Below, one piece after another: positions 25,414-35,641 of a stretch of DNA of 55,417 nt (its first letter is position 1; every line of letters starts with the position of its first letter). This stretch comes from Herbaspirillum sp. CF444. Its GTDB lineage: Bacteria; Pseudomonadota; Gammaproteobacteria; Burkholderiales; Burkholderiaceae_D. A program made the position numbers and the translations under genes. The stretch is from contig NZ_AKJW01000079.1 of the NCBI RefSeq assembly GCF_000282135.1, positions 1 to 55,417 on the forward strand, in the 5' to 3' direction. A model generated the notes under the pieces. The model saw only the letters and a list, made by a program, of their open reading frames with translations. It did no database searches and had not been told where the DNA came from.

Positions 25414-26289
25414 TCAGGAAGCTTCCAGCTTGTCGTAGGCGGCAACGATGGCATCGGCCACGGCGCGCACGCGCGCGGTGCGGTTGAGGTCGTTGTGCAG
25501 CACCAGCCACATGTCGTAAGGCTCGGAACGTTCCGGCCAGAGCCGCACCAGTTGCGGCACGACGTCCCCCATATGCGTGGGCAACTCGCCGATGCCCAAT
25601 CCGGCGGCCACCGCTTCGATCAGCATCAAGCCTGAACTGACTTCCATCGCCACGCGCGCATTGGCGGTCGATTCGCCGCAGATGGTTTCGATTTGCGAGG
25701 CATAAATGGCGCGCTGGTAAATCACGACGTCGTGTCCCGCCAGGGCGGAACCGGGTTGCGGTATGCCGCGCTTCTTCAGATAAGCTTTTGACGCATATAA
25801 GCCGACGGCAAGCCGTTTCAGATGGCGCGAGATCAGATCGGGGCTGGTGGGGCGCAGGCTGCGCACGGCCAGGTCGGCTTCGCGGCGCGTGAGGTTGGAC
25901 ACTTGCGTCGAGGTGGTCAGCACCACGCGGATCGCCGGGTGCTCGGCCGCCAGTTGTTGCATGGCCGGCATCAGCACGTGCTTGGCCATGGTGTCGGTGG
26001 CCGCCACGCGCACCACGCCGCACAGGCGCTCGTCGATGCCCTGCATCTGGCGTTGCAGCTGGTCGGCGGCTTGCTCCATCTTTTCCACGGCGGCAATCGC
26101 CAGATCGCCTGCGGGCGTGGCGACATAGCCTGCCGGCGTGCGCAGGAACAGGCGCGCACCCAGCGATTTTTCCATCGCGTTGAGCCGGCGGCCGACGGTG
26201 GCCTGGTCGATCTGCAATTGCTCAGCCGCGCCGCGCAGCGTGCCGGCCCGCTGGATCGCCAGGAAAATACGGGCGTTATCCCAATCCAT
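25414..26289 (-). CDS. LysR-family regulator next to an efflux gene
   Basis: A 291-residue LysR protein. HTH at the N-terminus (MDWDNARIFLAIQRAGTLRGAAEQLQIDQATVGRRLNAMEKSLGARLF in outline), then a ligand domain. The MDWDN opening is shared by a subgroup of LysR regulators that commonly act as repressors or activators of adjacent genes. The ATG at 26289 is preferred because the HTH then begins where it should; the open frame extends 18 codons upstream. It diverges from the DHA2 transporter gene, with 198 bases between the starts and an 18-base dyad in the gap. Confidence 0.9.
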   Translation of the reverse strand: MDWDNARIFLAIQRAGTLRGAAEQLQIDQATVGRRLNAMEKSLGARLFLRTPAGYVATPAGDLAIAAVEKMEQAADQLQRQMQGIDERLCGVVRVAATDTMAKHVLMPAMQQLAAEHPAIRVVLTTSTQVSNLTRREADLAVRSLRPTSPDLISRHLKRLAVGLYASKAYLKKRGIPQPGSALAGHDVVIYQRAIYASQIETICGESTANARVAMEVSSGLMLIEAVAAGLGIGELPTHMGDVVPQLVRLWPERSEPYDMWLVLHNDLNRTARVRAVADAIVAAYDKLEAS

Positions 26290-26335
26290 GATTCCAGTCC
26301 ATGCTTGTTTCCGGAGGAATTGAAGGGTGCTTTCA

Positions 26336-26353
26336 TGATGCATTTTTGCATCA
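26336..26353. promoter_or_regulatory. Dyad between LysR and DHA2 transporter genes
   Basis: TGATGCA-TTTT-TGCATCA is a perfect 7-base inverted repeat with a 4-base spacer, 47 bases upstream of the LysR start and 135 bases upstream of the transporter start. It contains the T-N11-A spacing expected of LysR boxes and is the best operator candidate in this gap. Confidence 0.5.
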
Positions 26354-26487
26354 GAGTCATGAGCTTATGCTTATTTATTGCATTGTGCAAGAAGCATAGA
26401 ATGGCATCCTTGCTCGTATTCCCGGCTGCCTGGCCCGGCTTGAAAAACAAGCTCGTCGGCAGCCCTCCACAGAAAGAGAAGTGCCCC

Positions 26488-27948
26488 ATGTCAACACAAT
26501 GCCCCTCGCAGGCGGCCACTGCCGCCGCTGCAGCGATACCTGCAGCCGCACCCGCTGCGGCCAAGCCGCATGCGCATACCGGCTTGCTGCCCCTGATCAC
26601 GCTCGCCATCGGCTTCGTCATGGCGATGCTGGACGTGACCGTCGTCAATGTCGGCCTGTCGTCGATTGAGAAGAGCCTGGCCACGCCGCTGAGCATGCTG
26701 GTGTGGATCGTCGACGGCTACACGCTGAGCTTCGCCGCCATGCTGCTGGTCGGCGGCGCGCTGGCCGATCGCTACGGCGCCAAGAACATCTACTTGCTCG
26801 GCCTGGTGCTGTTCGTGGTGGCGTCGCTGCTGTGCGGTGCGGCGCCCAATGGCGGCATGCTGGTGGCGGCACGCCTGTTGCAAGGTTTGGGTGCGGCGTT
26901 CTTCATGCCGAGTTCGCTGAGCCTGCTGACCCATGTCTACGAAGACGACCGTGTGCGCGCCCGCATGCTGGGCGTGTGGTCCGCCACCGTCGGCGGCGCG
27001 GCGGCGGTCGGCCCGCTGGTGGGCGGCATCCTGATTCACTCGTTCGGCTGGCGCAGCGTGTTCCTGATCAACGTGCCGGTCGGCTTGCTGGGTTTGTTCA
27101 TGGCGGTCAAGATGATTCCGGCGGTGGAGAAGCACATGCGCGCGCTGACCATCACCAGCCATTTCCTCGGCGTGCTGATGCTGGCGGCGCTGAGCTTCGT
27201 GCTGATCCAGGGGCCGGTCTACGGCTGGACCTCGATGTCCATCGTCACCGCCGTCATCGTCGTGGCGCTGGCGCTGGGTACGCTGGTGCAACGCGAACGC
27301 AGCGGTTCGGCGCCGCTGTTGCCGCGCGCCTTGTTCGCCACGCCGCAGTTCGCGGCGGCCAACGGCATCGGCTTCCTGATCAATTTCGGCGTGTACGGCC
27401 AGTTCTTTTTCCTGGCGCTGTTCCTGCAGCAGGCGCGTGGCGCCGATGCCCTGCAAACCGGTTTGCAGATGCTGCCGATGATGGCGGTGATCTTCATCGG
27501 CAATCTGTCGTCGGGACGCATGACGGCGCATTGGGGGCCGCGTCTGCCGCTGCGCCTCGGCCTGACGGTCGGCGCGGTGTTTTCTGCATTGCAGATGGCG
27601 CTCACGCCCGAGACGCCTTACTGGATGGTCGCCGTGGCGGGAGCCTTGGCCAATCTGGGCATCAGCACGGCGATTCCTGCGATGACCACCGCGGTGATGC
27701 AAGTGGCGGGCAAGGTCAATTCCAACAGCGCCGCCGCCGCACTGAACGCCAATCGCCAGATCGGCGCATTGGTCGGCGTGGCGTTGATGGGTGCGATCCT
27801 GCATACCTTTAGCGGCTGGACCACGCGCATCGTGCTGGCTTACGGCGTGATTGCGATCGTGTATGTGCTGGCATTGGTGCTGGTGTTGCGTTACGTCAAT
27901 GCGCGTTCGGCCGCGACTTCTGCTGCTGGGGCATCAGTGACGAAATAA
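26488..27948 (+). CDS. DHA2-family (EmrB/QacA-type) MFS efflux transporter
   Basis: A 486-residue drug:proton antiporter with about 14 predicted membrane segments. An Ala/Pro-rich cytoplasmic N-terminus (residues 8-30) precedes TM1 with MAMLDVTVVNVGLSSIE (motif D1). Motif A appears as GGALADRYGAKNIY, and motif C as GVWSATVGGAAAVGPLVGGILIHSFGWR. The ATG at 26488 follows AGAGAAG; the open frame begins far upstream on the opposite side of the LysR gene and is not used. There is no EmrA-like adaptor beside it, so it probably works alone in the inner membrane. Control by the divergent LysR protein is likely. Confidence 0.92.
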   Translation: MSTQCPSQAATAAAAAIPAAAPAAAKPHAHTGLLPLITLAIGFVMAMLDVTVVNVGLSSIEKSLATPLSMLVWIVDGYTLSFAAMLLVGGALADRYGAKNIYLLGLVLFVVASLLCGAAPNGGMLVAARLLQGLGAAFFMPSSLSLLTHVYEDDRVRARMLGVWSATVGGAAAVGPLVGGILIHSFGWRSVFLINVPVGLLGLFMAVKMIPAVEKHMRALTITSHFLGVLMLAALSFVLIQGPVYGWTSMSIVTAVIVVALALGTLVQRERSGSAPLLPRALFATPQFAAANGIGFLINFGVYGQFFFLALFLQQARGADALQTGLQMLPMMAVIFIGNLSSGRMTAHWGPRLPLRLGLTVGAVFSALQMALTPETPYWMVAVAGALANLGISTAIPAMTTAVMQVAGKVNSNSAAAALNANRQIGALVGVALMGAILHTFSGWTTRIVLAYGVIAIVYVLALVLVLRYVNARSAATSAAGASVTK

Positions 27949-28041
27949 GCGTCGGATTGGCTTCTTTTTAAGTGCAAATGCAGGGTAAATAGGCCGCAGG
28001 CCGTAAAATAGCGGCTTATTTTGCAAAAAGAAGAATTCCGC

Positions 28042-28995
28042 ATGTCTATTCAATGGTTCCCAGGTCACATGAACGCCGCCCGCAAGAAGGCGGCGGAAGC
28101 AATGGAAAAGGTCGACCTGGTCATCGAGGTGCTCGACGCGCGCCTGCCGCAGGCCAGCTGCAATCCGATGATCGAGCAGATCCGTCTGTTTCGTCAGCGT
28201 CCCTGCCTGAAGATCCTCAACAAGAGCGACCTGGCCGACCCGGCCGTCACGCAAGCCTGGATCGCGCATTACAACAGCCAGAAGAACGTCAACGCGGTCG
28301 CCCTGAGCTGCAAGAAGCCCAGCGACGTCGCCAAGGTGCCGAAGCTGGCGCTGGCATTGGCGCCGCATCGCGGCACGCCGCTCAAGCCGTTGCGCATGAT
28401 GATCATGGGCATCCCCAACGTCGGCAAATCGACGCTGATGAATGCGCTGCTCAAGAAGCGTGTGGCCGCCGTCGGCGACGAGCCGGCCGTGACCAAGACC
28501 CAGCAGCGTCTTTACCTCGGCAACAACATGGTGCTGATCGATACTCCCGGCATGCTGTGGCCGAAGATCATGCATCCCAGCGACGGTCTGATGCTGGCGG
28601 CCAGCCATGCGGTCGGCAGCAATGCGCTGATCGAAGAAGAGGTTGCGACTTTCCTCGCCGATGAATTGCTCAAGCGTTATCCGCAACTGCTGGCGGCGCG
28701 TTACGGTTTCAAGACCGAAGGCATGGACGGCGTGGCGGTGGTGGAGGGCGTGGCCGCCAAGCGCGGCTTCCGCCTCAAGGGCGGCGACTTTGACTATGAA
28801 AAGGCTGCGCATACTTTCCTGCAAGACTACCGCACCGGGGCGCTGGGTCGCATCACGCTGGAAACGCCGGCGACGCGCGCGGAACTGCTGGCGGCGTATC
28901 AGGAGGAACTGGCGATTGCGGCTGCGGAAGAGGCTGCCGAACTCGCCGCAGCCGAGGCGGAAGAAGCGGAACGGAATCGCGGCCGCCCGGAATAA
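28042..28995 (+). CDS. ylqF: Ribosome biogenesis GTPase YlqF/RbgA-like
   Basis: A 317-residue circularly permuted GTPase: the G4 motif NKSD comes before the P-loop GIPNVGKSTL, followed by TKTQQ and DTPGM. The N-terminal IQWFPGHMNAARKKAAE is the YlqF signature. B. subtilis RbgA acts in late assembly of the 50S subunit. The C-terminus is extended by an acidic, Ala/Glu-rich stretch (about 285-317) that may be disordered. The start is set at ATG 28042, where the family begins, preceded by an AGAAGA sequence. A terminator follows at 29022-29045. Confidence 0.93.
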   Translation: MSIQWFPGHMNAARKKAAEAMEKVDLVIEVLDARLPQASCNPMIEQIRLFRQRPCLKILNKSDLADPAVTQAWIAHYNSQKNVNAVALSCKKPSDVAKVPKLALALAPHRGTPLKPLRMMIMGIPNVGKSTLMNALLKKRVAAVGDEPAVTKTQQRLYLGNNMVLIDTPGMLWPKIMHPSDGLMLAASHAVGSNALIEEEVATFLADELLKRYPQLLAARYGFKTEGMDGVAVVEGVAAKRGFRLKGGDFDYEKAAHTFLQDYRTGALGRITLETPATRAELLAAYQEELAIAAAEEAAELAAAEAEEAERNRGRPE

Positions 28996-29021
28996 TGGCG
29001 CCGTGTTCCAGTCAGGAAAAA

Positions 29022-29045
29022 AGGCTCGCTCAGGCGGGCTTTTTT
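29022..29045 (+). terminator. Rho-independent terminator after ylqF
   Basis: GCTCGC (29024-29029) pairs with GCGGGC (29034-29039, one G-U), closed by one more wobble and an A-T pair, and is followed by T6. It sits 27 bases after the ylqF stop. Confidence 0.75.
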
Positions 29046-29238
29046 ATTGCGTGCAGGTAGCGATGTGGTCGCCGGGTTTGTATCCGACAGCAGGCAGCCG
29101 TAATGAGTTGTAAAAAACGTGCTCGCCGCTCTTCATCGACCTTACATTGCGATGTATTCAGCATTCCGCATGCTTTTGCGGATTCTGCGTCGATCTGACG
29201 TCCATTGCGTGCAATGACTTTTCTTACGCGAGGCAACC

Positions 29239-29613
29239 ATGGCCGATAGTGTTTTTCTCAAGACCGAGTTCTATCTTCTTATCTTTTTCTCGCTGGTGCT
29301 GCCGGCAGTCATTTTCGCCACGATGCTGTTGAAGCGGGCGTTGGCGCGTTCCGTCGTTCTGCTGTTCGGCATGTTGCTGCTGATGCTGGCGGGAATCGAT
29401 ATCGTGCTGCTGAAGAAGCTGGCGTGGCTGGCGAGAACGTCTTTGTCTTCGCTCGACGACGGTTTCTTCAATTCGGAAATGTCGCTTTGCCTGTATCTGC
29501 TGCCGGCCTTTCTGGGCGGCGTCGGCACCAATGTGATTTCGCACATCCTGATCCGGCATCTGCGTGAGGCCGAAGACAAGTTCGAGCGTGAACAGCCGGG
29601 ACACTGGCGCTAG
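29239..29613 (+). CDS. Small integral membrane protein of unknown function
   Basis: A 124-residue protein not assigned to a family. It has three hydrophobic segments, at about 9-31, 37-60 and 82-106, with a polar stretch (LARTSLSSLDDGFFNSEMS) between the second and third and a charged C-terminal tail (RHLREAEDKFEREQ). GAGG stands ahead of the ATG. It lies alone between a terminator upstream and a bidirectional terminator downstream, so it is probably monocistronic. Nothing in the context suggests a function. Confidence 0.75.
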   Translation: MADSVFLKTEFYLLIFFSLVLPAVIFATMLLKRALARSVVLLFGMLLLMLAGIDIVLLKKLAWLARTSLSSLDDGFFNSEMSLCLYLLPAFLGGVGTNVISHILIRHLREAEDKFEREQPGHWR

Positions 29614-29640
29614 CCGAGACGCGTAAAGTCGCCCATAAAA

Positions 29641-29665
29641 AAAGCCGCCCATGAGGCGGCTTTTT
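29641..29665. terminator. Bidirectional terminator between membrane protein gene and metQ
   Basis: GCCGCC / GGCGGC (29644-29660, 5-base loop) is flanked by a run of A on the left and T on the right. It serves the plus-strand membrane protein gene and the minus-strand met operon. Confidence 0.88.
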
Positions 29666-29683
29666 CGTACTGCAGCGTCCTGA

Positions 29684-30484
29684 TTACCAGGAAGTCACAA
29701 CCGAGTTCTTGTACTTCTCGATCACGAACTTCTTGATTTCCGGGCTGTGGTAGGCCTTGATCAGCTTGGCGACCCATGGCTTGTCCTTGTCTTCGACGCG
29801 CACGGCGATCACGTTGACGTAAGGACCCTTGGCGGCTTCGATGGCGATGCCGTCCTTGGTGGGGGACAGGCCGGCGGATTCGGCGAAGTTGCCGTTGATG
29901 GCGGCGGCGTCGAAGTCATCCAGCGAACGTGGCAGCTGGGCAGCGTCCAGTTCGACGATCTTGACCTTCTTCGGATTGTCGATGATGTCCAGCGGCGTTG
30001 CCTTCAGGCCTGCATCAGGCTTCAGCTTGATCACGCCTTGTGCTTGCAGCAGCAGCAGCGCGCGGCCGCCGTTGGTCGGATCGTTCGGCACGCCGATGCG
30101 GGCGCCGTTCTTCAGGTCCTTCAGGGACTTGATCTTCTTGGAGTACACGCCCATCGGGAACGTGATGGTGGTGCCGACGCTGACCAGCTTGTAGCCGCGA
30201 TCCTTGACTTGCGCGTCCAGGTACGGCTGGTGCTGATAGCTGTTGGCATCCAGATCGCCTGCGGCCAGCGCCGCGTTCGGTTGGATGTAGTCGCTGAATT
30301 CAACGATTTGCAGCTTCAGGCCGTCTTTCTCGGCCAGCTTCTTCACTTGTTCCAGGATTTCAGCGTGCGGGCCGCCGGTGGCGCCGATCTTGATCGGCTT
30401 GTCTTGCGCCAGGGCCGGAGCGGAGACCAGGCTGGCAGCAACACCGAGACCTGCGAAAAACTGGATTAATTGACGACGATTCAT
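29684..30484 (-). CDS. metQ: D-methionine-binding protein MetQ
   Basis: A 266-residue NlpA/MetQ family binding protein of the methionine ABC importer. The signal peptide ends with APALAQ near residue 27; there is no lipobox cysteine, so it would be a soluble periplasmic protein rather than the lipoprotein form of E. coli. KIGATGGPHAEILEQVKK, FSDYIQPNAALAAGDLDANSYQHQPYLD and IGVPNDPTNGGRALLLLQ are family landmarks. AAAGGGA precedes the ATG at 30484. It is last in the metNIQ operon, 78 bases after metI. Confidence 0.94.
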   Translation of the reverse strand: MNRRQLIQFFAGLGVAASLVSAPALAQDKPIKIGATGGPHAEILEQVKKLAEKDGLKLQIVEFSDYIQPNAALAAGDLDANSYQHQPYLDAQVKDRGYKLVSVGTTITFPMGVYSKKIKSLKDLKNGARIGVPNDPTNGGRALLLLQAQGVIKLKPDAGLKATPLDIIDNPKKVKIVELDAAQLPRSLDDFDAAAINGNFAESAGLSPTKDGIAIEAAKGPYVNVIAVRVEDKDKPWVAKLIKAYHSPEIKKFVIEKYKNSVVTSW

Positions 30485-30562
30485 TGTTTCCCTTTCATTC
30501 TTCAAAGATGGCAGCGGATAGCTGCTTATATTTTTAACGCCCCAGCCGTGGCCAGTGGTGAC

Positions 30563-31216
30563 TTAGCGGTGGCTAAGGCGTCGCACCAGGACATCCCCCA
30601 GCGTTTGCACCAATTGTACAAATACGATCAGGATCAGCACCACTGCCAGCATGACTTCCGGCAGGAAGCGTTGATAGCCGTAGCGGATGCCGAGGTCGCC
30701 CAGGCCGCCGCCGCCGATCGCGCCCGCCATGGCGGAGTAACCGACCAGGCTGACGAAGGTGATCGTGAGACCCGCGACGATACCAGCAAACGCTTCCGGC
30801 ACCAATACTTTATAAATGATTTGCCAGGTGGTGGCCCCCATGGCCTGGGCGGCTTCCACCAGGCCGTGATCGACTTCGCGCAGCGCGGTTTCCACCAGAC
30901 GCGCGATGAACGGCGCCGAGGCGATCGTCAGCGGCACGATCGCCGCGGCGGTGCCGATCGAGGTGCCGACGAAGAAGCGCGTGAACGGGATCACCGCCAC
31001 CAGCAAAATGATGAACGGCGTCGAACGCACGGCATTGACCAGCAGGCCGGCGATGCGGTTGAACGCGACGTTGGGCAGGATGCCCTGGCGTTCGGTCAGG
31101 TGCAGGGCGATGCCCAGCGGCACGCCGAAGACGGCGCCCAGCAGGCCGGAAATACCGACCATCATCAGGGTTTCGCCGAAGGAGCTGATAAAGAGATCGA
31201 TCAGTTCAGATGACAT
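30563..31216 (-). CDS. metI: Methionine ABC transporter permease MetI
   Basis: A 217-residue inner-membrane permease with five predicted helices and the typical EAA-loop segment ([24 protein letters not shown]). The sequence [30 protein letters not shown] at the N-terminus is characteristic of MetI. GGAGGAG precedes the ATG, which lies inside the 3' end of metN (11-base overlap), so translation of the two genes is coupled. Confidence 0.95.
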   Translation of the reverse strand: MSSELIDLFISSFGETLMMVGISGLLGAVFGVPLGIALHLTERQGILPNVAFNRIAGLLVNAVRSTPFIILLVAVIPFTRFFVGTSIGTAAAIVPLTIASAPFIARLVETALREVDHGLVEAAQAMGATTWQIIYKVLVPEAFAGIVAGLTITFVSLVGYSAMAGAIGGGGLGDLGIRYGYQRFLPEVMLAVVLILIVFVQLVQTLGDVLVRRLSHR

Positions 31217-32255
31217 GGTTCAGCTCCTCCACCACGACGCCTTGCGCACGCAGGTAATTCATTGCATTGGTAATGTTTTCAGGGGTGCCGTTGGCGAGGA
31301 TCGCCAGCGAACCGAAGGCCTGGCCCTGGATTTCATCGATCTGTCCGTGCAGGATGTTGAAGTCCAGGTCGTAGCGGCGCACGGCTTCCGACAGATGCGG
31401 CTGATCCACGCCGGAGCCGGTGAAGGCGAAGCGGAACAGATGGTCGGTGCCTGCGCCATCCTTGGTATTGGCCAGACGCTCACGCAGGCGCGCCAGCACG
31501 CCCTTGGGCAATTCGTGCGCGATCACGTCGCCGATCAGCGCGCGCGTGACTTCATGCTTGGGTTCGCGGAACACGTCGAGCACTTCGCCCTGTTCGATGA
31601 CCTGGCCGGCTTCCATCACGGCGACGCGGTCGCAGATTACCTTGATGACTTCCATCTGGTGCGTGATCAGGACGATGGTCAGGCCGAGTTCCTTGTTGAT
31701 CTTGCGCAGCAGTTCGAGAATCGAGCGCGTGGTTTCCGGATCGAGCGCCGAGGTGGCTTCGTCCGACAGCAACACTTTCGGCTCGTTGGCCAGCGCGCGG
31801 GCGATGCCGACGCGCTGCTTCTGGCCGCCGGAGATTTGCGCCGGGTAGCGATCCTTCAAAGCGGTCAGGCCGACCAGTTCCAGCAGCGGTTCGACTTTTT
31901 TGGCGATGTCGGCTTTGGACAGCCCGGCCAGTTCCAGCGGCAGGGCGATGTTGTCGTACACCGTGCGCGAAGACAACAGGTTGAAGTGCTGGAAGATCAT
32001 GCCGATATGGCGGCGCGCATCGCGCAGGTCGTCGGCCGACAGCGTGGTCATGTCCTTGCCGTCGAGGATGATGTTGCCGGAGGTCGGACGGTTCAGCAGG
32101 TTGATGGTGCGCACCAGCGTGCTCTTGCCCGCGCCGCTGCGGCCGATGATGCCGAAGACTTCTCCCTTGCGGATGGACAGGTTGACGTCGCGTACGGCGT
32201 CAACCGTACCGCTGCCATTCGGGAAGCGTTGGGTCACCCCTTGGATTTCGATCAT
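31206..32255 (-). CDS. metN: Methionine ABC transporter ATP-binding protein MetN
   Basis: A 349-residue ATPase. Walker A is [10 protein letters not shown] (Lys44), the signature is [14 protein letters not shown], Walker B is [16 protein letters not shown], and the switch His is in ITHQME. The C-terminal 90 residues form the NIL domain that binds methionine and inhibits transport when the cell is replete. The ATG at 32255 fits the family start; the longer frame would begin with TTG. First gene of metNIQ. A terminator-like hairpin lies immediately upstream in the leader. Confidence 0.95.
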   Translation of the reverse strand: MIEIQGVTQRFPNGSGTVDAVRDVNLSIRKGEVFGIIGRSGAGKSTLVRTINLLNRPTSGNIILDGKDMTTLSADDLRDARRHIGMIFQHFNLLSSRTVYDNIALPLELAGLSKADIAKKVEPLLELVGLTALKDRYPAQISGGQKQRVGIARALANEPKVLLSDEATSALDPETTRSILELLRKINKELGLTIVLITHQMEVIKVICDRVAVMEAGQVIEQGEVLDVFREPKHEVTRALIGDVIAHELPKGVLARLRERLANTKDGAGTDHLFRFAFTGSGVDQPHLSEAVRRYDLDFNILHGQIDEIQGQAFGSLAILANGTPENITNAMNYLRAQGVVVEELNHVI

Positions 32256-32269
32256 ATTGCTTTGCAATG

Positions 32270-32309
32270 AAAAAGGCAGCAGATCGGCCTCGTGGGCAAG
32301 CTGCTGCCT
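32270..32309 (-). promoter_or_regulatory. Terminator-like hairpin in the metN leader
   Basis: On the minus strand AGGCAGCAG and CTGCTGCCT form a 9-bp stem (32274-32282 / 32301-32309) with an 18-base loop, followed by T5 (32270-32274). It ends 14 bases before the metN ATG. The neighbouring gene upstream is divergent, so this hairpin has no upstream transcript to terminate other than the met leader itself, which points to attenuation. No known SAM or SAH riboswitch fold was recognised. Confidence 0.5.
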
Positions 32310-32536
32310 ATATTTTTTATATAGAGCCGTGATTTTATGAGGATTTCGTTGCAGGCGGAACTACATTTTGCATATTCCTTAATGAGGAAAAGGCATAACC
32401 AAGCGCTTTCCGGCCCGAATGGCGCTAAAAAGCGAGTATTTCCAATGTTTCTTCCGGGAATGTATTGCATGGCTTCGTCTGCATCATTTCGCTACAGCCG
32501 CTAAGATGGCAATCCGGTCTTGGAAGAAAGCGATTC

Positions 32537-33106
32537 ATGGCATATGTCTACAAAACGATGCAGTCGCCCGTCGGCGAACTGACGCTGGTCGGCAGGGAAG
32601 AGCGACTGGCGGCCATCTTGTGGGAAAACGACAAGCCCACGCGCGTGCGGCTGGGCGAGATGCGCGCCGACCCGGAGAGCGCGGTGCTGCTCGAAACCGA
32701 GCGCCAGTTGAACGAATACTTTGCCGGCAAGCGCAAACAGTTTGAAGTCGAGCTGGATTTCACCGGCACCGATTTCCAGAAGCGGGTGTGGGCGGCGCTG
32801 CTGACCATCCCCTTCGGCGAAACCCGCAGCTACAGTGAAATCGCCGTGCAACTGGGCGACATCAAGGCGGTGCGTGCGGTCGGCGCAGCCAACGGCAAAA
32901 ATCCCATCTCCATCATCGCGCCATGCCATCGCGTGATCGGCGCCTCGGGCGAGCTGACCGGATTCGCCGGCGGCCTCAAGGCCAAGGAGCTGCTGCTCAC
33001 GCTGGAGGGGGCACATGCCTTGCACAACAAGCCTGGCACCGCAGTCCCGCAAAAGCGCCGCAGCAAGCTGCCGGATCCGAATCAGGGTTTGCTGTTCGCG
33101 GATTGA
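32537..33106 (+). CDS. ogt: Methylated-DNA--protein-cysteine methyltransferase
   Basis: A 189-residue suicide DNA-repair protein that moves the alkyl group from O6-alkylguanine to its own cysteine. The active site is APCHRVIG with Cys130. The HTH/arginine-finger part is RVWAALLTIPFGETRSYSEIA and RAVGAANGKNP. The C-terminal tail (about 165-189, PQKRRSKLPDPNQGLLF) extends past the usual end of the fold. There is no AraC/Ada N-terminal domain, so it is Ogt-like. GGAAGAAAG precedes the ATG. Divergent from metN; a bidirectional terminator separates it from groEL. Confidence 0.93.
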   Translation: MAYVYKTMQSPVGELTLVGREERLAAILWENDKPTRVRLGEMRADPESAVLLETERQLNEYFAGKRKQFEVELDFTGTDFQKRVWAALLTIPFGETRSYSEIAVQLGDIKAVRAVGAANGKNPISIIAPCHRVIGASGELTGFAGGLKAKELLLTLEGAHALHNKPGTAVPQKRRSKLPDPNQGLLFAD

Positions 33107-33146
33107 TCTGATCAGCAGGCAGATAAGCAAACTCTGCACACAATAA

Positions 33147-33174
33147 AAAAGGCCTCGATTGCTCGAGGCCTTTT
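33147..33174. terminator. Bidirectional terminator between ogt and groEL
   Basis: GGCCTCGA / TCGAGGCC (33151-33170, 4-base loop) is flanked by AAAA and TTTT. It can stop both the plus-strand ogt transcript and the minus-strand groESL transcript. Confidence 0.9.
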
Positions 33175-33251
33175 CTTTTGCTGCGTGAAGCTGCATGGAA
33201 AGCTGTGCTCTCCGGTGCGCCCGCATTCCGCAGAATGCAGGCGCAGCCGAA

Positions 33252-34940
<1,689 letters not shown>

Positions 34941-35010
34941 TCAGCTTCGATCAGAATTGCTCGCTGCCGGCGCATGACGTTTCACGCCGCGCCGAAGCAG
35001 GGGACGTCGA

Positions 35011-35301
35011 TTATTTTTCGACGACGGCGAACAGGTCTTCTTCGCGCATGACCAGCAGTTCCTGGCCGTCGATCTTCACGGCTTGGCCGGAGTACTTGCC
35101 GAACAGAACGCGGTCGCCGACCTTGACTGCCAGCGGACGGACCTTGCCGTCATCCAGGATCTTGCCGTTGCCGACTGCCAGGATTTCGCCTTGATCTGGC
35201 TTTTCAGTTGCTGCGTCAGGCAGCACGATACCGGATGCGGTCTTGGTTTCTTGGTCGAGACGCTTGACGATAACGCGATCGTGCAAAGGACGAAGGCTCA
35301 T
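35011..35301 (-). CDS. groS: 10 kDa co-chaperonin GroES
   Basis: A 96-residue lid subunit for the GroEL cage. [35 protein letters not shown] at the start includes the mobile loop (SGIVLPDAA), and the roof and C-terminal [13 protein letters not shown] are typical. AAGGAG precedes the ATG. First gene of the groESL operon. Confidence 0.98.
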   Translation of the reverse strand: MSLRPLHDRVIVKRLDQETKTASGIVLPDAATEKPDQGEILAVGNGKILDDGKVRPLAVKVGDRVLFGKYSGQAVKIDGQELLVMREEDLFAVVEK

Positions 35302-35422
35302 GAAAACTCCTTAAAATTCAATAAGTTATAAATAAATTGCGGCATTGGCTGCAAAGTGTACTTAAGCCCTGCAGCAAGAAATCCGTGCCACATCGGAAAA
35401 GTGGGTAGGCCAGGAGGAGTTG

Positions 35423-35449
35423 TTAGCACTCTCCCCTAACGAGTGCTAA
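35423..35449. promoter_or_regulatory. CIRCE operator (HrcA binding site)
   Basis: TTAGCACTC-N9-GAGTGCTAA matches the CIRCE consensus without a mismatch. It begins where the -10 box ends and covers the expected transcription start of groESL, as in HrcA-repressed operons. An hrcA gene is not in the window. Confidence 0.97.
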
Positions 35450-35477
35450 GTATAGGGGCGGAGTGGGGGTTTTTCAA
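35449..35477 (-). promoter_or_regulatory. Sigma70-type promoter of groESL
   Basis: On the minus strand TTGAAA (35472-35477) and TATACT (35449-35454) are separated by exactly 17 bases. This is a near-consensus vegetative promoter; together with CIRCE it indicates repression by HrcA as the main heat control. A sigma32 element was not evident. Confidence 0.85.
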
Positions 35478-35641
35478 GGGCGGGATTGTTTCAGGCGCCA
35501 GATTGTCGGAATTCGTTGAAGCCGGGACTTTGTCCGCTTGACTCCGGACTATCCGATTCTGATGCCCGGTTTTCGGCAACCGGGGCTCAAATACGATGGG
35601 TACGACGTTTGCAAGGACTGCTTATTTGCCTGTTTGAGGGA

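Noticed and set aside
26491..27804. 437-codon frame opposite the DHA2 transporter
   Set aside because: His/Gln/Arg-rich antisense frame; the transporter on the plus strand has all MFS motifs.
32270..32536. SAM or SAH riboswitch in the metN leader
   Set aside because: Searched by eye for known SAM and SAH core motifs; none fits, so only the hairpin is reported.
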